DNA of 64,000 bases, taken from assembly GCF_006716485.1 (NCBI RefSeq), contig NZ_VFPD01000003.1:296957-360956 (forward strand). Reading direction: 5' to 3'. Shown in pieces: positions 24,102-33,131 of the stretch. Both the position numbers and the translations under genes were made by a program. Under the pieces are notes generated by a model. The model saw only the letters and a list, made by a program, of their open reading frames with translations. It made no database searches and was not told the DNA's origin. The DNA comes from Chryseobacterium aquifrigidense (GTDB lineage Bacteria; Bacteroidota; Bacteroidia; Flavobacteriales; Weeksellaceae). Position 1 is the stretch's first letter. Each line of letters begins with the position of its first letter.

Positions 24102-24597
24102 GTTTGAAGAAAACGGAAGCGAAATAAGCTTTATGCCCAATTACAGTTTCCTGCGCACTTTGGTATGGTGGCTGGGATTGGGAATCCTGGCACTTCCTGT
24201 TATTTTATATTATTTTAAAGGGAAGGTGTCTGGCGACCAGTTTAAAATCGCCATAGGATTATGGGCTATTTACATGATTTATTTCCTGTTTGACCTCCTT
24301 TTCAGAATTCCGGTAAAATATATTTTTGATAAATCGGAAAAATGTATTTACAGAAAACTATTGCTTTCCAAAAGACTTATGAACTTTGATGAAATGACCT
24401 ATTTTGTGAATGATGAAAGAGGTGGATATTATTATTCCATAGGGAAAAAGAGAAATCAGTTCGTAAAAAACTACAGAATCAGCAATTACTTTTCCGGATC
24501 TAAAGCTTCCGACAGAAGGGAAGATGAGTACATCAAAGAAATTTTGTGTCCTGTTCTCATCGCTGTTGGGATACCTTTGAATCAACCGGAACAATAA
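24079..24597 (+). CDS. Hypothetical membrane protein (172 aa), overlapping partner
   Basis: Two hydrophobic segments (around 28-48 and 58-76) are followed by a soluble region of about 95 residues with KYIFDKSEKCIYRKLL. This recalls the FIIDMDRKTITGKHT segment of the upstream protein, in which a membrane hairpin is followed by a 'D-x-x-K/R-x-x-I' beta strand. The two could be diverged paralogues. The start at 24079 lies within the upstream gene, implying coupled translation. Confidence 0.65.
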   Translation: MDIRDRYKFEENGSEISFMPNYSFLRTLVWWLGLGILALPVILYYFKGKVSGDQFKIAIGLWAIYMIYFLFDLLFRIPVKYIFDKSEKCIYRKLLLSKRLMNFDEMTYFVNDERGGYYYSIGKKRNQFVKNYRISNYFSGSKASDRREDEYIKEILCPVLIAVGIPLNQPEQ

Positions 24598-24635
24598 TAA
24601 TCAGGGTAAAAACTAATACAATGAAAAATGGTGTA

Positions 24636-24694
24636 TAACTATTCCCCTCCGGAGGGGCGGCAAAAATTCAAAGAATTTTTGCCGGGGTGGTCTA
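24636..24694. repeat. REP-like double-hairpin element
   Basis: Two perfect hairpins lie side by side: CCCCTCCGGAGGGG (24644-24657) and GGCAAAAATTC-AAA-GAATTTTTGCC (24659-24683), flanked by AACTATT and GGGGTGGT. I recall this type as a dispersed intergenic repeat in flavobacterial genomes. Only one copy occurs in this window. Confidence 0.6.
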
Positions 24695-24704
24695 CACATC
24701 ACAA

Positions 24705-24739
24705 AAAACGCGGCGGTTTCGAAGAAACCGCCGCGTTTT
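24705..24739. terminator. Strong bidirectional terminator
   Basis: A perfect 16-bp stem (AAAACGCGGCGGTTTC and its complement) with a GAA loop. It stands 22 bases after the stop of the transketolase C-terminal subunit gene on the minus strand and also closes the plus-strand unit. Confidence 0.9.
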
Positions 24740-24760
24740 GTATCTATAAAATAGCTTATA

Positions 24761-25705
24761 TTAAGCTAAAATTCTCTTTACAGCTTCTTTTACTGCAGCC
24801 GCGTCAATTTTATACTTTTTCATCAATTCTGCCGGTGTTGCAGATTCTCCGAAAGTATCATTTACCGCTACAAATTCCTGTTTTGTAGGTCTTCTTCTTG
24901 CAAGCATACCTGCAACAGATTCTCCTAAACCACCAAGATAGTTGTGCTCTTCAGCTGTTACAATTTTACCTGTTTTTTCTACAGATTTTAAAATGATCTC
25001 TTCATCAAGAGGTTTGATCGTGTGAATGTTGATAACCTCACAAGAAATACCTTCTTTCTCAAGCTCATCAGCCGCTACAAGAGATTCCCACACAAGGTGG
25101 CCTGTTGCAACAATCGTTACATCAGTACCTTCCTGAAGCATAATTCCTTTTCCAATTTCGAAAGGCATGTCTTCCGGAATGAATACAGGAACTACCGGTC
25201 TTCCGAATCTTAAATATACAGGTCCTTCAAACTCAGCAATCGCCAGCGTAGCAGCTTTTGTCTGGTTGTAGTCACATGTGTTGATCACTGTCATTCCAGG
25301 AAGCATTTTCATCATACCAATGTCTTCAAGAACCTGGTGAGTAGCTCCATCTTCTCCTAAAGTAAGACCTGCGTGAGAAGCACAGATTTTTACATTTTTG
25401 TCAGAATAAGCGATAGACTGACGGATCTGGTCATATACTCTTGAAGTAGAGAAGTTAGCGAAAGTTCCTGTAAAAGGAATTTTTCCTGTAATGCTAAGAC
25501 CAGCTGCAATTCCCATCATGTTGGCTTCTGCAATACCGATCTGAAAGAATCTTTCAGGAGCCTTCTCAATGAATTTCTCCATCTTCAAAGAACCGATAAG
25601 GTCTGCGCAAAGTGCTACTACATTAGGATTTTTGTCCGCTAATTCTGCTAATCCTGCTCCGAATCCTGAACGAGTGTCCTTTTTTTCTGTATATGTATAT
25701 TTCAT
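24761..25705 (-). CDS. Transketolase, C-terminal subunit
   Basis: The pyrimidine-binding and C-terminal part of a split transketolase (314 aa). Typical segments are DLIGSLKMEKF, RFFQIGIAEANMMGIAAGL (with the Glu that activates thiamine diphosphate), HAGLTLGEDGATHQ and the C-terminal Rossmann-like domain from about residue 190. It works with the N-terminal subunit encoded just upstream to transfer two-carbon units in the pentose phosphate pathway. The 86-base gap between the halves contains an imperfect inverted repeat of TTGATAAATGAT type. Confidence 0.92.
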   Translation of the reverse strand: MKYTYTEKKDTRSGFGAGLAELADKNPNVVALCADLIGSLKMEKFIEKAPERFFQIGIAEANMMGIAAGLSITGKIPFTGTFANFSTSRVYDQIRQSIAYSDKNVKICASHAGLTLGEDGATHQVLEDIGMMKMLPGMTVINTCDYNQTKAATLAIAEFEGPVYLRFGRPVVPVFIPEDMPFEIGKGIMLQEGTDVTIVATGHLVWESLVAADELEKEGISCEVINIHTIKPLDEEIILKSVEKTGKIVTAEEHNYLGGLGESVAGMLARRRPTKQEFVAVNDTFGESATPAELMKKYKIDAAAVKEAVKRILA

Positions 25706-25791
25706 TTTTTATTAAAGTTTTTGATCATTGATAAATGATGAGAGATTGATCATTATAAAATCATTTACCAATAATAATTTATCATTTATAA

Positions 25792-26643
25792 TTAATAATC
25801 AGCCGGAGCTTCCAGGTACAATTGCTTGAATGCTGTGTCTAGCTGCTCATCATTAGGAGCTTTGCCATGCCATGCATGAGATCCCATCATATAATCAACT
25901 CCGTATCCCATTTCTGTATGAAGAAGGATGGCAACAGGTTTTCCTTTTCCGGTTTCTGTTTTTGCTTTCTCAAGAATTGCAATCACCGCTTCAAGATCAT
26001 TACCGTTCTTTTCTTCCAAAACAATCCATCCGAATGCTTCAAGTTTAGCATGAAGATCTCCCAGGCTTAATACATCATCCGTATCACCATCAATCTGGCG
26101 ACCGTTGTAGTCAATAGTAGAAATGATATTATCCACTTTTTTGGCAGCTGCATACATCAATGCTTCCCAGATCTGACCTTCCTGAAGCTCACCATCTCCG
26201 TGAAGAGAGTAAACAAGAGACTGATCACCATCCAATTTTTTACCCTGAGCCACTCCAAGTGCTACAGAAAGTCCTTGTCCAAGAGAACCTGAAGCGATTC
26301 TGATTCCCGGAAGTCCTTCATGTGTAGTGGGGTGTCCCTGTAATCTCGAATCCAATTTTCTGAAAGTGCTCAGTTCTTCAACAGGGAAGAAACCAAATCT
26401 TGCTAAAGTAGAATAGAATACCGGAGAAATGTGTCCGTTTGATAGATAAAAATGATCTTCATTTTTGCCTTCCATTGTGAAAGGAAGTTTATAGTTCATC
26501 ACTTTACCATAAAGGGCTGTGAAGAATTCTGTACAACCTAAGCTTCCACCAGGGTGTCCTGAATTTACAGCGTGAACCATTCTTAAAATGTCTCTTCTGA
26601 TCTGCGTAGTAAGAGCCTTTAACTCTTCAATACTTTTACTCAT
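25792..26643 (-). CDS. Transketolase, N-terminal subunit
   Basis: The thiamine-diphosphate-binding half (283 aa). It shows the family hallmarks NSGHPGGSLG, SNGHISPVFYS, GSLGQGLSVA, and the GDG-x-DxN-like cofactor motif GDGELQEGQIWEAL with IDYNGRQIDG. Splitting of transketolase into two adjacent genes is common in Bacteroidota, so this is not a frameshift artefact: both parts have clean starts and stops. It is first in a two-gene operon. Confidence 0.93.
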   Translation of the reverse strand: MSKSIEELKALTTQIRRDILRMVHAVNSGHPGGSLGCTEFFTALYGKVMNYKLPFTMEGKNEDHFYLSNGHISPVFYSTLARFGFFPVEELSTFRKLDSRLQGHPTTHEGLPGIRIASGSLGQGLSVALGVAQGKKLDGDQSLVYSLHGDGELQEGQIWEALMYAAAKKVDNIISTIDYNGRQIDGDTDDVLSLGDLHAKLEAFGWIVLEEKNGNDLEAVIAILEKAKTETGKGKPVAILLHTEMGYGVDYMMGSHAWHGKAPNDEQLDTAFKQLYLEAPADY

Positions 26644-26752
26644 TATATCTGATTTATTTGTATGCGAATTTACAATTTTTTACCGGCTTACGGAAATGCA
26701 AAGTCTGGGGATAACCCCCGGATTTTTATATGATTTGAATATTTTTCCGCTT

Positions 26753-27271
26753 TTAACAGCCTTCGTTAAGATAAACGGAGATCTCAGTCACTATATTGTT
26801 AACAAATTTAAAACTTAACAGCGTTCCTGCCTGGCTGTCTTCAATGTTAAAATAACCGGAATCTTTGATAGGTTTGCCATTGCTATCCCAATCCGGACGT
26901 ACACTGAAGTTGGGGTAATTTCGGTAGGTATTGATCAGGTCATCGCGGGTGCTTCCAACTCCGATTCCGCTTTTGGTCTTAAATTTTTTACTTGTAGTCG
27001 TCATATAAGTAATGGAAGGAACACTAAGATTGGCTTCATTAATATAATTGTCAAAAAGATCAATTTGAATGATCTCTCCATTATACTTTACGCTATTTTT
27101 TTTCTCTCCATCAGAGTTTGTAAGTTTTGTTCCTGCAATTTTTTCAGCATCAACCTTGGGCATAAAGACTTTAAACGGTCCGATTCTTAATGTTGAGACT
27201 TCAAAATTTTCCTGAGCACTCGTGAGTGTAAATGTTAATGAAAAAATGAAGATTGAGATAATTTTTTTCAT
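26753..27271 (-). CDS. Hypothetical secreted protein (172 aa)
   Basis: The N-terminal signal peptide is MKKIISIFIFSLTFTLTSAQ, with likely cleavage after SAQ. The mature part is a beta-rich domain with GIGVGSTRDDLINTYRNYPNF, a motif seen in flavobacterial secreted proteins whose function is not known to me. A single Cys is the last residue. A GC-rich hairpin (26704-26722) lies downstream but lacks a good T tract on this strand. Confidence 0.7.
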   Translation of the reverse strand: MKKIISIFIFSLTFTLTSAQENFEVSTLRIGPFKVFMPKVDAEKIAGTKLTNSDGEKKNSVKYNGEIIQIDLFDNYINEANLSVPSITYMTTTSKKFKTKSGIGVGSTRDDLINTYRNYPNFSVRPDWDSNGKPIKDSGYFNIEDSQAGTLLSFKFVNNIVTEISVYLNEGC

Positions 27272-27596
27272 GGTTTTTTGATTTTTTATTCCGTTTTATT
27301 TTGTTTAATTTTTGAATAGATTTATATCATTCGGATCAAAGATAATTAAAATACAAAAGTCTATAAAATTAGTTATTTTAATAAAGAAAATTCGCGTATT
27401 GAGCTGAATGCTTTGTGGTAGGTTGATTGTTGATTTTTTACTATCAAATATCAATTTTTTTTGAATTTTAATATGTTATTTTGATAAATTTAACTAATTT
27501 TATAATTCAAATAATATTGAATTATAAACCTTTAACTAGTTATTTTTATTTTTTGGTTTAATGATTTAGATGAATAAAAATTACATACCATTATAT
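27272..27596. other. AT-rich spacer between divergent secreted-protein genes
   Basis: About 325 bases with no gene. Runs of A and T dominate. Promoters for both divergent genes must be here, but I find only near matches to the -7 box (for example TATTTTTTG before the protease). Confidence 0.5.
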
Positions 27597-29834
27597 ATGA
27601 AAATTAAACAATTATTTTATTTGGGGATATTTATTATATCCGTTTCCTCTGGAAAAGCACAGGATTTTTTTACAGTAATTAATGAAAGATCCATTAAAGC
27701 TGAACCTAAAAACAGAACCGTACAACCGGAGAAGTCACTAACCTATACATTGGATGTGGCTGGAATGAAAAGTTATTTTAATTCAGTTCCGGAACTGAAA
27801 GACAGTGATCGTAAAGATAATGCCCCGATTATTGTTTTACCAATGCCTGACGGTACAAAAGCTAAATTCAGAATCTGGAAATCTTCCGTGATGGCTCCGG
27901 GATTAGCCAGCCAGTTTCCTCAGATTGTCACTTTTACAGGACAGGGAATTGATGACAAATATGCTACGATAAAACTAGATTTTACAGAATTGGGTTTCCA
28001 TGCGCAGATAAAATCTATAGTGGCTGGCGATTCTTATATAGATCCTTATGCAAAACAGGATATCAACAATTACATCATTTACAAAAAAAGTGATTTGATT
28101 GATAAAAATCCAAGAACTTGCGGACTGAAAGATGATCAGGATTCTTCACCTGAAAAAAAAAGCGAACAAAAAACCGTAGCTCCAAGCGTAGGAACTCAAA
28201 TTAGAGTTTTCAGGTTTGCCGTGGCCTGTACCCACCAGTATGCGATTGCTGCAACGGGTTCAGCAACACCTACGGTTGCGCAAACGCTTTCTGCAATTGT
28301 AACTTCTGTAAACAGAGTAAATGGAGTATACGAACAGGAAGTAGCATCAAGATTGGTATTAGTAGGTACTGAAACCAATGTTATCTTTACCAGTGCTGCT
28401 ACAGATCCTTTTACAGGAAATGATAGTGCCGGAACATTAATTAACGAAAGCCAGACTCAGATTGACCTGCTGATAGGAAATGCCAATTATGATATTGGAC
28501 ATACCTTCAGTACCGGAGGTGGTGGATTGGCCGGATTAGGAGTGATCTGTAACAACTCTAATAAAGGGAGAGGAATCACCGGCTCACCGAATCCTGTTGG
28601 TGATCCTTACGATATTGATTATGTTGCCCATGAAGTAGGACATCAGTTTGGAGGTCCTCATACTTTTAATGCAACAACAGGAAGCTGTGGAGGAGGAAAC
28701 CGAAGTGCAAACAACGCTGTAGAACCAGGCAGTGGAATTACGATTATGGCTTACGCAGGAATTTGTGGAAGTGTAAATAATTTAGCCCCTAACAGTATCC
28801 CTACTTTCCATACCAAATCATACCAATCGATTACGACAAAAGTTCAGTCAACAACATGTCAGGTTACACTTTCCAGTAACAATTTCGCTCCTACAGTAAA
28901 CGCAGGGGGAGATTATACCATTCCGAAAAGTACACCATTCAGATTGGAAGGTTCTGCTACAGATTTAGATAATAATCCACTTACTTACAGCTGGGAGCAA
29001 AATGATGTAGGGCCGGCTGGCGACTGGAATGCACCAACATTAAATGCACCTCTGTTCAGGTCATACGTACCGGTAACCGTTCCTTACAGATATTTTCCCA
29101 AACTTACAGATGTAATCAATGGTACAGTTTCCAAAGGAGAGGTTAGACCATCTTATGCAAGAACGATGGAATTCAGACTGACGGTAAGAGATAATAACGC
29201 AGGTTGTGCAGGAGTAGCCAATGATGATGCTATTATTACCGTTGATGGAAATTCCGGACCTTTTAATGTAACTGCACCTGCTACGGCAGTAAACTGGGCG
29301 GGTAATTCTACTCAGACAGTAACATGGGATGTCGCCAATACAACTGCATTTCCTGTGAATGCAGCTACTGTCAATATTTATCTTTCAACAGATGGCGGGC
29401 TTACTTATCCTACCTTGATCCTGGCATCCACTCCGAATGATGGTTCTGAAGCTGTTACCATTCCTAACGTAAACACAACCCAGGCAAGAATTATGGTAGC
29501 TGCAGAAACAAATGTTTTCTACAACATTAATCCAATCAACTTTACGATTACCCAGACATTGGGAGTAAATGAGATTGCGGCCAATAAAGATGTGTTTGTA
29601 GTGTATCCTAATCCAAGCAAAGGACTTTTGAATGTGAAATTCAGCAATTCAAATGAAGTATATGATATTACGGTATATGATGTAAGCGGCAAATTAGTAT
29701 TCACTCAGGTCAATAACAAATTGAATCATGATAAGACAGGAACTTTTGACTTGTCACACCTTGTCCAGGGAGATTATCTGATTAAAGTTAAATCTAAAAA
29801 CATAGAAAAAACAATCAAATGGATTAAAGAATAA
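27597..29834 (+). CDS. Secreted zinc metalloprotease with type IX sorting domain
   Basis: A reprolysin-like metalloprotease of 745 aa. It has a signal peptide MKIKQLFYLGIFIISVSSG, then a propeptide-like region to about 185. The catalytic domain carries HEVGHQFGGPH (345-355), the HExxHxxGxxH zinc motif of metzincins. PKD/Ig-like beta regions follow (about 430-660). A C-terminal T9SS type A sorting domain closes it (last ~80 residues: VYPNPSKGLLNVKF, VYDVSGKLV). It is expected to be exported through the outer membrane by type IX secretion. An upstream ATG at 27570 would add 9 residues; I prefer 27597 for the cleaner signal peptide. Confidence 0.9.
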   Translation: MKIKQLFYLGIFIISVSSGKAQDFFTVINERSIKAEPKNRTVQPEKSLTYTLDVAGMKSYFNSVPELKDSDRKDNAPIIVLPMPDGTKAKFRIWKSSVMAPGLASQFPQIVTFTGQGIDDKYATIKLDFTELGFHAQIKSIVAGDSYIDPYAKQDINNYIIYKKSDLIDKNPRTCGLKDDQDSSPEKKSEQKTVAPSVGTQIRVFRFAVACTHQYAIAATGSATPTVAQTLSAIVTSVNRVNGVYEQEVASRLVLVGTETNVIFTSAATDPFTGNDSAGTLINESQTQIDLLIGNANYDIGHTFSTGGGGLAGLGVICNNSNKGRGITGSPNPVGDPYDIDYVAHEVGHQFGGPHTFNATTGSCGGGNRSANNAVEPGSGITIMAYAGICGSVNNLAPNSIPTFHTKSYQSITTKVQSTTCQVTLSSNNFAPTVNAGGDYTIPKSTPFRLEGSATDLDNNPLTYSWEQNDVGPAGDWNAPTLNAPLFRSYVPVTVPYRYFPKLTDVINGTVSKGEVRPSYARTMEFRLTVRDNNAGCAGVANDDAIITVDGNSGPFNVTAPATAVNWAGNSTQTVTWDVANTTAFPVNAATVNIYLSTDGGLTYPTLILASTPNDGSEAVTIPNVNTTQARIMVAAETNVFYNINPINFTITQTLGVNEIAANKDVFVVYPNPSKGLLNVKFSNSNEVYDITVYDVSGKLVFTQVNNKLNHDKTGTFDLSHLVQGDYLIKVKSKNIEKTIKWIKE

Positions 29835-29854
29835 TCTGATTCATTGATTCCAAA

Positions 29855-29889
29855 AAAAGGGCTGCCTTCCAATCGAAGGCAGCCCTTTT
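29855..29889. terminator. Bidirectional terminator between protease and symporter
   Basis: A perfect 15-bp stem (AAAAGGGCTGCCTTC and its complement, loop CAATC) lies between the convergent stops at 29834 and 29904. Confidence 0.9.
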
Positions 29890-29903
29890 ATGTTTTATAA
29901 GCG

Positions 29904-31463
29904 CTAAACGACCCTTAAATGTTGTTTATTTTTTACTAACCACAGACCGATGAAAGTCAGCAATCCGTTAAGAACAATGAGTTCTACTCCGATTTTATAA
30001 TCTGTATAAGTGGTAACAGCCAGGTTGATTAAATAAGTTAATACAGGAGCTAAAATAGTCACCGCAAGAATAGAGTATTTTCTGGAAATCTGAAACTTGG
30101 TAAAAATTCCGAAAGCAAAAAGTCCCAAAAGCGGTCCATAAGTATATCCTGCAATTTCCATAATCAGATAAACGATAGATTTATCATTTAATGCTTTGAA
30201 AACCATGATCAGAATAAAGAAAACTACAGTGAAAATCAAGTGTACTTTCATACGAAGGCGTTTCTTCTCTTTTTCAGTTCTGGTTTTATCCTCATTAAGG
30301 TTTAGTAAGTCTACACAATATGAACTGGTTACAGCAGTTAGAGCTCCATCTGCCGAAGGAAATAAAGCAGAAATCAATCCAATAATAAAAATAACAGAAA
30401 TAGCCATAGGGAAGTATCCTTGAAGCGATAAAGCCGGGAAAAGATCATCACCCATTATGTTTTTAATATTTCCGGAAGCATCTTTAAATCCGAAAATATT
30501 CGTGACTGTTTCACCATTTATAGTTCCATATTCTGCACCATGTTGCAAAGCAAAAAGGTATAACAATCCTCCCAGGAATAAGAAGGCAAGATTTACGATA
30601 AGGAGGGTTCCTGCAAAGGTCAGCATGTTTTTCTTCGAATTCTTAAGATTATCTACAGAGATATTTTTCTGCATCATTTCCTGATCCAGCCCTGTCATAG
30701 CAATGGTAATAAAAATTCCGCCCAGAATGGTTTTCAGGAAAAAGGTTTTGGAATTAGGATCAAAATTGATGAAATGGGTGTAGTTTTTCTGTTCCAGAAT
30801 AGTATATGCTTCTCCAAATGATAAATTAAGATTTGACAAAATATAAACGATACATGCTACAAGACTGATAATCATAAAAGAAGTCTGCAGGGTATCTGTA
30901 ATAACAATGGTCTTAACACCTCCTTCAAAAGTGTACAGAAGTACCATTAATAACAGCACAAGAGAGGTTACCCAAAACGGAACCCCCAACCCTTGAAGTA
31001 AAAATATCTGCAAAACATTTACTACCAGATATAATCTTGCGGTAGCTCCAATGGCTCTTGAAATTATAAAAAAGATCGAACCGATTTTATGCGCCTCCAC
31101 ATTGAATCTTTTCCCCAGATATGTATAAATAGAGGTAAGATTCATCTTATAATAAAGCGGTAGAAGTATCGCTGCTACAATAAAATATCCGATGAAGAAC
31201 CCGATTACCATCATATAGTACTCAAAACCACCGTAAATATATTCGGAACCGGTCATTTTCCCAACAGTTCCCGGAACGGAAATAAAAGTAACCCCGCTTA
31301 AGCTGGTTCCTATCATCCCGAATGCAACGAGCCACCATTTACTCTTCTTGTTACCGATAAAGAAAGACTGGTTATCGGAGTTCCGGCTGGTGAAATAAGA
31401 AATCACCAAAAGGCCGATAAAATAAACGAAAACAAATAGCAAAAGGATAGTTCCTGGATTCAT
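29904..31463 (-). CDS. Sodium:solute symporter (SSS family)
   Basis: A 519-aa membrane protein with about 13 hydrophobic segments. The SSS signature regions are visible: FFIGNKKSKWWLVAFGMIGT with SLSGVTFISVPG near the N-terminus, LYTFEGGVKTIVITDTLQ in the middle, and FPSADGALTAV in the later part. The substrate cannot be read from the sequence; sugars, sialic acid, amino acids or vitamins are all transported by this family. It has its own -7 box and is flanked by terminators, so it is probably monocistronic. Confidence 0.88.
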   Translation of the reverse strand: MNPGTILLLFVFVYFIGLLVISYFTSRNSDNQSFFIGNKKSKWWLVAFGMIGTSLSGVTFISVPGTVGKMTGSEYIYGGFEYYMMVIGFFIGYFIVAAILLPLYYKMNLTSIYTYLGKRFNVEAHKIGSIFFIISRAIGATARLYLVVNVLQIFLLQGLGVPFWVTSLVLLLMVLLYTFEGGVKTIVITDTLQTSFMIISLVACIVYILSNLNLSFGEAYTILEQKNYTHFINFDPNSKTFFLKTILGGIFITIAMTGLDQEMMQKNISVDNLKNSKKNMLTFAGTLLIVNLAFLFLGGLLYLFALQHGAEYGTINGETVTNIFGFKDASGNIKNIMGDDLFPALSLQGYFPMAISVIFIIGLISALFPSADGALTAVTSSYCVDLLNLNEDKTRTEKEKKRLRMKVHLIFTVVFFILIMVFKALNDKSIVYLIMEIAGYTYGPLLGLFAFGIFTKFQISRKYSILAVTILAPVLTYLINLAVTTYTDYKIGVELIVLNGLLTFIGLWLVKNKQHLRVV

Positions 31464-31483
31464 GCTTGATTTTTAAATTTTAG

Positions 31484-31491
31484 CAAATATA
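31484..31491 (-). promoter_or_regulatory. -7 box of the SSS symporter gene
   Basis: The minus strand reads TATATTTG, matching TAnnTTTG, 20 bases before the ATG. Confidence 0.55.
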
Positions 31492-31593
31492 TAAAAAAGA
31501 TCAGTCGTGAATCATGAATTTAAATTCCTGTTGATTTCAAAACAAATTGTGAAGGATAATTTACTTTTAAGCGATGGTTTCAATTAAAAAAGA

Positions 31594-31623
31594 AAACCTT
31601 CCAGAGGTTGCTCTGAAAGGTTT
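31594..31623 (-). terminator. Terminator of the OsmC/ferredoxin/GNAT operon
   Basis: A 13-pair stem with one mismatch (AAACCTTCCAGAG/CTCTGAAAGGTTT, loop GTTG). On the minus strand it is followed by a T tract (TTCTTTTTTAA). Confidence 0.75.
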
Positions 31624-31648
31624 GTATGGTAAGGGTGTTATACTGTGA

Positions 31649-31936
31649 TTAATTCACTAAAACATCCTGCAGTTCCTCACTTTTTTGGAAACTTGCTTTA
31701 GCGAAAGGACAGAGGGGAATAATCTTCTTATCATTTTTTCTGGCAAAATCTACTGCTGCCAGAAGCATTTCCTTGCCTACACCTTTTCCGTTGTAAGCTT
31801 CTTCCACCTCGGTGTGGTCTATAATAAATCTTTCTTCTCCGGCCCAGGTATACGTCATCATTCCTGCGCGTCTTCCATCTATGAAAGCTTCAAAACTTCC
31901 GTGTTTTTCGTCGTTGTTTTGTTTTACTTCGATCAT
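31649..31936 (-). CDS. GNAT-family acetyltransferase (YjdJ-like short form)
   Basis: A 95-aa minimal acetyltransferase. The acetyl-CoA loop is seen in VEEAYNGKGVGKEMLLAAVDFAR, followed by KIIPLCPFAKASFQKS near the C-terminus. This C-P-F/Y segment is typical of the short Gcn5-related group. Substrate unknown. It starts one base after the osmC-family stop and is the last gene of the minus-strand run. Confidence 0.85.
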   Translation of the reverse strand: MIEVKQNNDEKHGSFEAFIDGRRAGMMTYTWAGEERFIIDHTEVEEAYNGKGVGKEMLLAAVDFARKNDKKIIPLCPFAKASFQKSEELQDVLVN

Positions 31937-31937
31937 G

Positions 31938-32333
31938 TTATGAGAATTTAGTTAATATTTCTATGTCGTTGGTTAATATTTTATGAACAGGGCATGCATC
32001 CGCAATGGTGTGCAGTCTTTTCAGCTGCTCATCATCCAGAATCCCTTCAAAACTGATATCTCTTTTGAAGACTGCTCTTTTTGTTAATGGAAAGTTTTCA
32101 AGCTCTACTTCTACATTAATGTTTTCCACATCCCATTCTTTTCTTTCAATATACATTCTCAATGTAGCTGCCGTACAGCTTGCCAGTGATGTAGCCAGAA
32201 TTTCCAGAGGATTAAGACCTTTGTTCTGTCCGCCTTTATCAATCGGTTCATCCGTAATGATTGTGTTTTCGCCGGCTGTTACTTCTGTATAATATTTTGT
32301 TTTTCCTAAACTTGCTTTTACTGTTACCGCCAT
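31938..32333 (-). CDS. OsmC-family peroxiredoxin-like protein
   Basis: A 131-aa OsmC/Ohr-type protein that reduces organic hydroperoxides with two cysteines. The peroxidatic Cys53 lies in LASCTAATLRMYIERK and the resolving Cys114 in DACPVHKIL. The layout is closer to YhfA/OsmC-like than to Ohr. Its ATG shares one base with the stop of the upstream ferredoxin-like gene. The neighbours (ferredoxin-like, FMN reductase, pirins) suggest a redox or electrophile-stress operon. Confidence 0.87.
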   Translation of the reverse strand: MAVTVKASLGKTKYYTEVTAGENTIITDEPIDKGGQNKGLNPLEILATSLASCTAATLRMYIERKEWDVENINVEVELENFPLTKRAVFKRDISFEGILDDEQLKRLHTIADACPVHKILTNDIEILTKFS

Positions 32334-32551
32334 TATTTTTCTGTATTGAATTTATAACTTAATGCACCTGAAGGGCATAAGTCTATCTGATTTTTTAGTT
32401 CTTCGGGACTTGCATTTTCTGCTTTTATCCAGGGTCTTTCTTTAGGATTGTAGACATTTGGAAGTGTTTTTACACATATGGCAGAGTGGATACATTTTTT
32501 AGGCTGCCAGATGACAGTAATGTTTCCGTTGGGATATTCGTGTGTTTCCAT
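32333..32551 (-). CDS. Small (4Fe-4S) mono-cluster protein (Fer4_19-like)
   Basis: A 72-aa protein with C20, C26 and C59 (KKCIHSAIC ... DLCPSGAL) and a nearby His22. This spacing matches the divergent mono-cluster ferredoxin-like domain often found next to OsmC or GNAT genes. It lies between the TMEM175-type channel gene (1-base gap) and the OsmC gene (1-base overlap), so it is co-translated with them. It probably donates electrons to a partner not visible here. Confidence 0.82.
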   Translation of the reverse strand: METHEYPNGNITVIWQPKKCIHSAICVKTLPNVYNPKERPWIKAENASPEELKNQIDLCPSGALSYKFNTEK

Positions 32552-32552
32552 A

Positions 32553-33131
32553 TCAATTTTCTTTTAATGTTTTTTCGATTCTTCTGTCCGGAATCAGCCA
32601 TATAAGAGCCACGATATAATAAAAACCTATGGCAATATAAGGATAAAAAAATGAAGTAGCGATTCCCAGGACATAAAATACAATAGAGATATATTCTTTA
32701 TATTTCGAATGAATAGCTTCTTTCAGCTTTGAATCTTCTCCTTCACAACGAATAATCACATGCTCCAGAATGGTGTAAGCAATGGCCGACATAATGAGGC
32801 CGATGCCATAAACTGCAACGGGATTTTTAGCGAAATTCGTAGTCCCGATCCATTCTGTTGCAACAGGCATCAGAGAAAGCCAGAACAGAAGGTGAAGATT
32901 GGCCCAGAGAATAGTTCCGTTTACTTTCTTTACCGTCTGGAACAAATGATGATGATTGTTCCAATAGATTCCCACATAAATAAAACTGAAAATATAGGCC
33001 AGAAACTTAGGAAGAAGAGGTTTGACACTGGTCCAGCTATTTCCCTCAGGTACTTTCAGTTCAAGTACCATAATGGTAATAATAATAGCAAGTACACCAT
33101 CACTGAATGCCTCCAGTCTCCCTTTATTCAT
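32553..33131 (-). CDS. TMEM175-family (DUF1211) potassium-channel-like protein
   Basis: A 192-aa protein with about six hydrophobic segments. It begins with RLEAFSDGVLAIIITIMVLEL, the conserved RxxxFSDG start of TMEM175-like channels, and contains the YWNNHHHLF segment after the third helix. Bacterial members form potassium-permeable tetramers. It starts directly after the FMN reductase stop and is part of the same transcript. Confidence 0.88.
   Translation of the reverse strand: MNKGRLEAFSDGVLAIIITIMVLELKVPEGNSWTSVKPLLPKFLAYIFSFIYVGIYWNNHHHLFQTVKKVNGTILWANLHLLFWLSLMPVATEWIGTTNFAKNPVAVYGIGLIMSAIAYTILEHVIIRCEGEDSKLKEAIHSKYKEYISIVFYVLGIATSFFYPYIAIGFYYIVALIWLIPDRRIEKTLKEN

Noticed and set aside
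24628..24888. 86-codon frame across the REP-like element
   Set aside because: It runs through two hairpins, a terminator and the antisense of the transketolase gene, so it is a chance frame.
24761..26643. Two transketolase pieces considered as a frameshifted gene
   Set aside because: Each half has its own start and stop and an 86-base spacer, and split transketolases are normal in this phylum.
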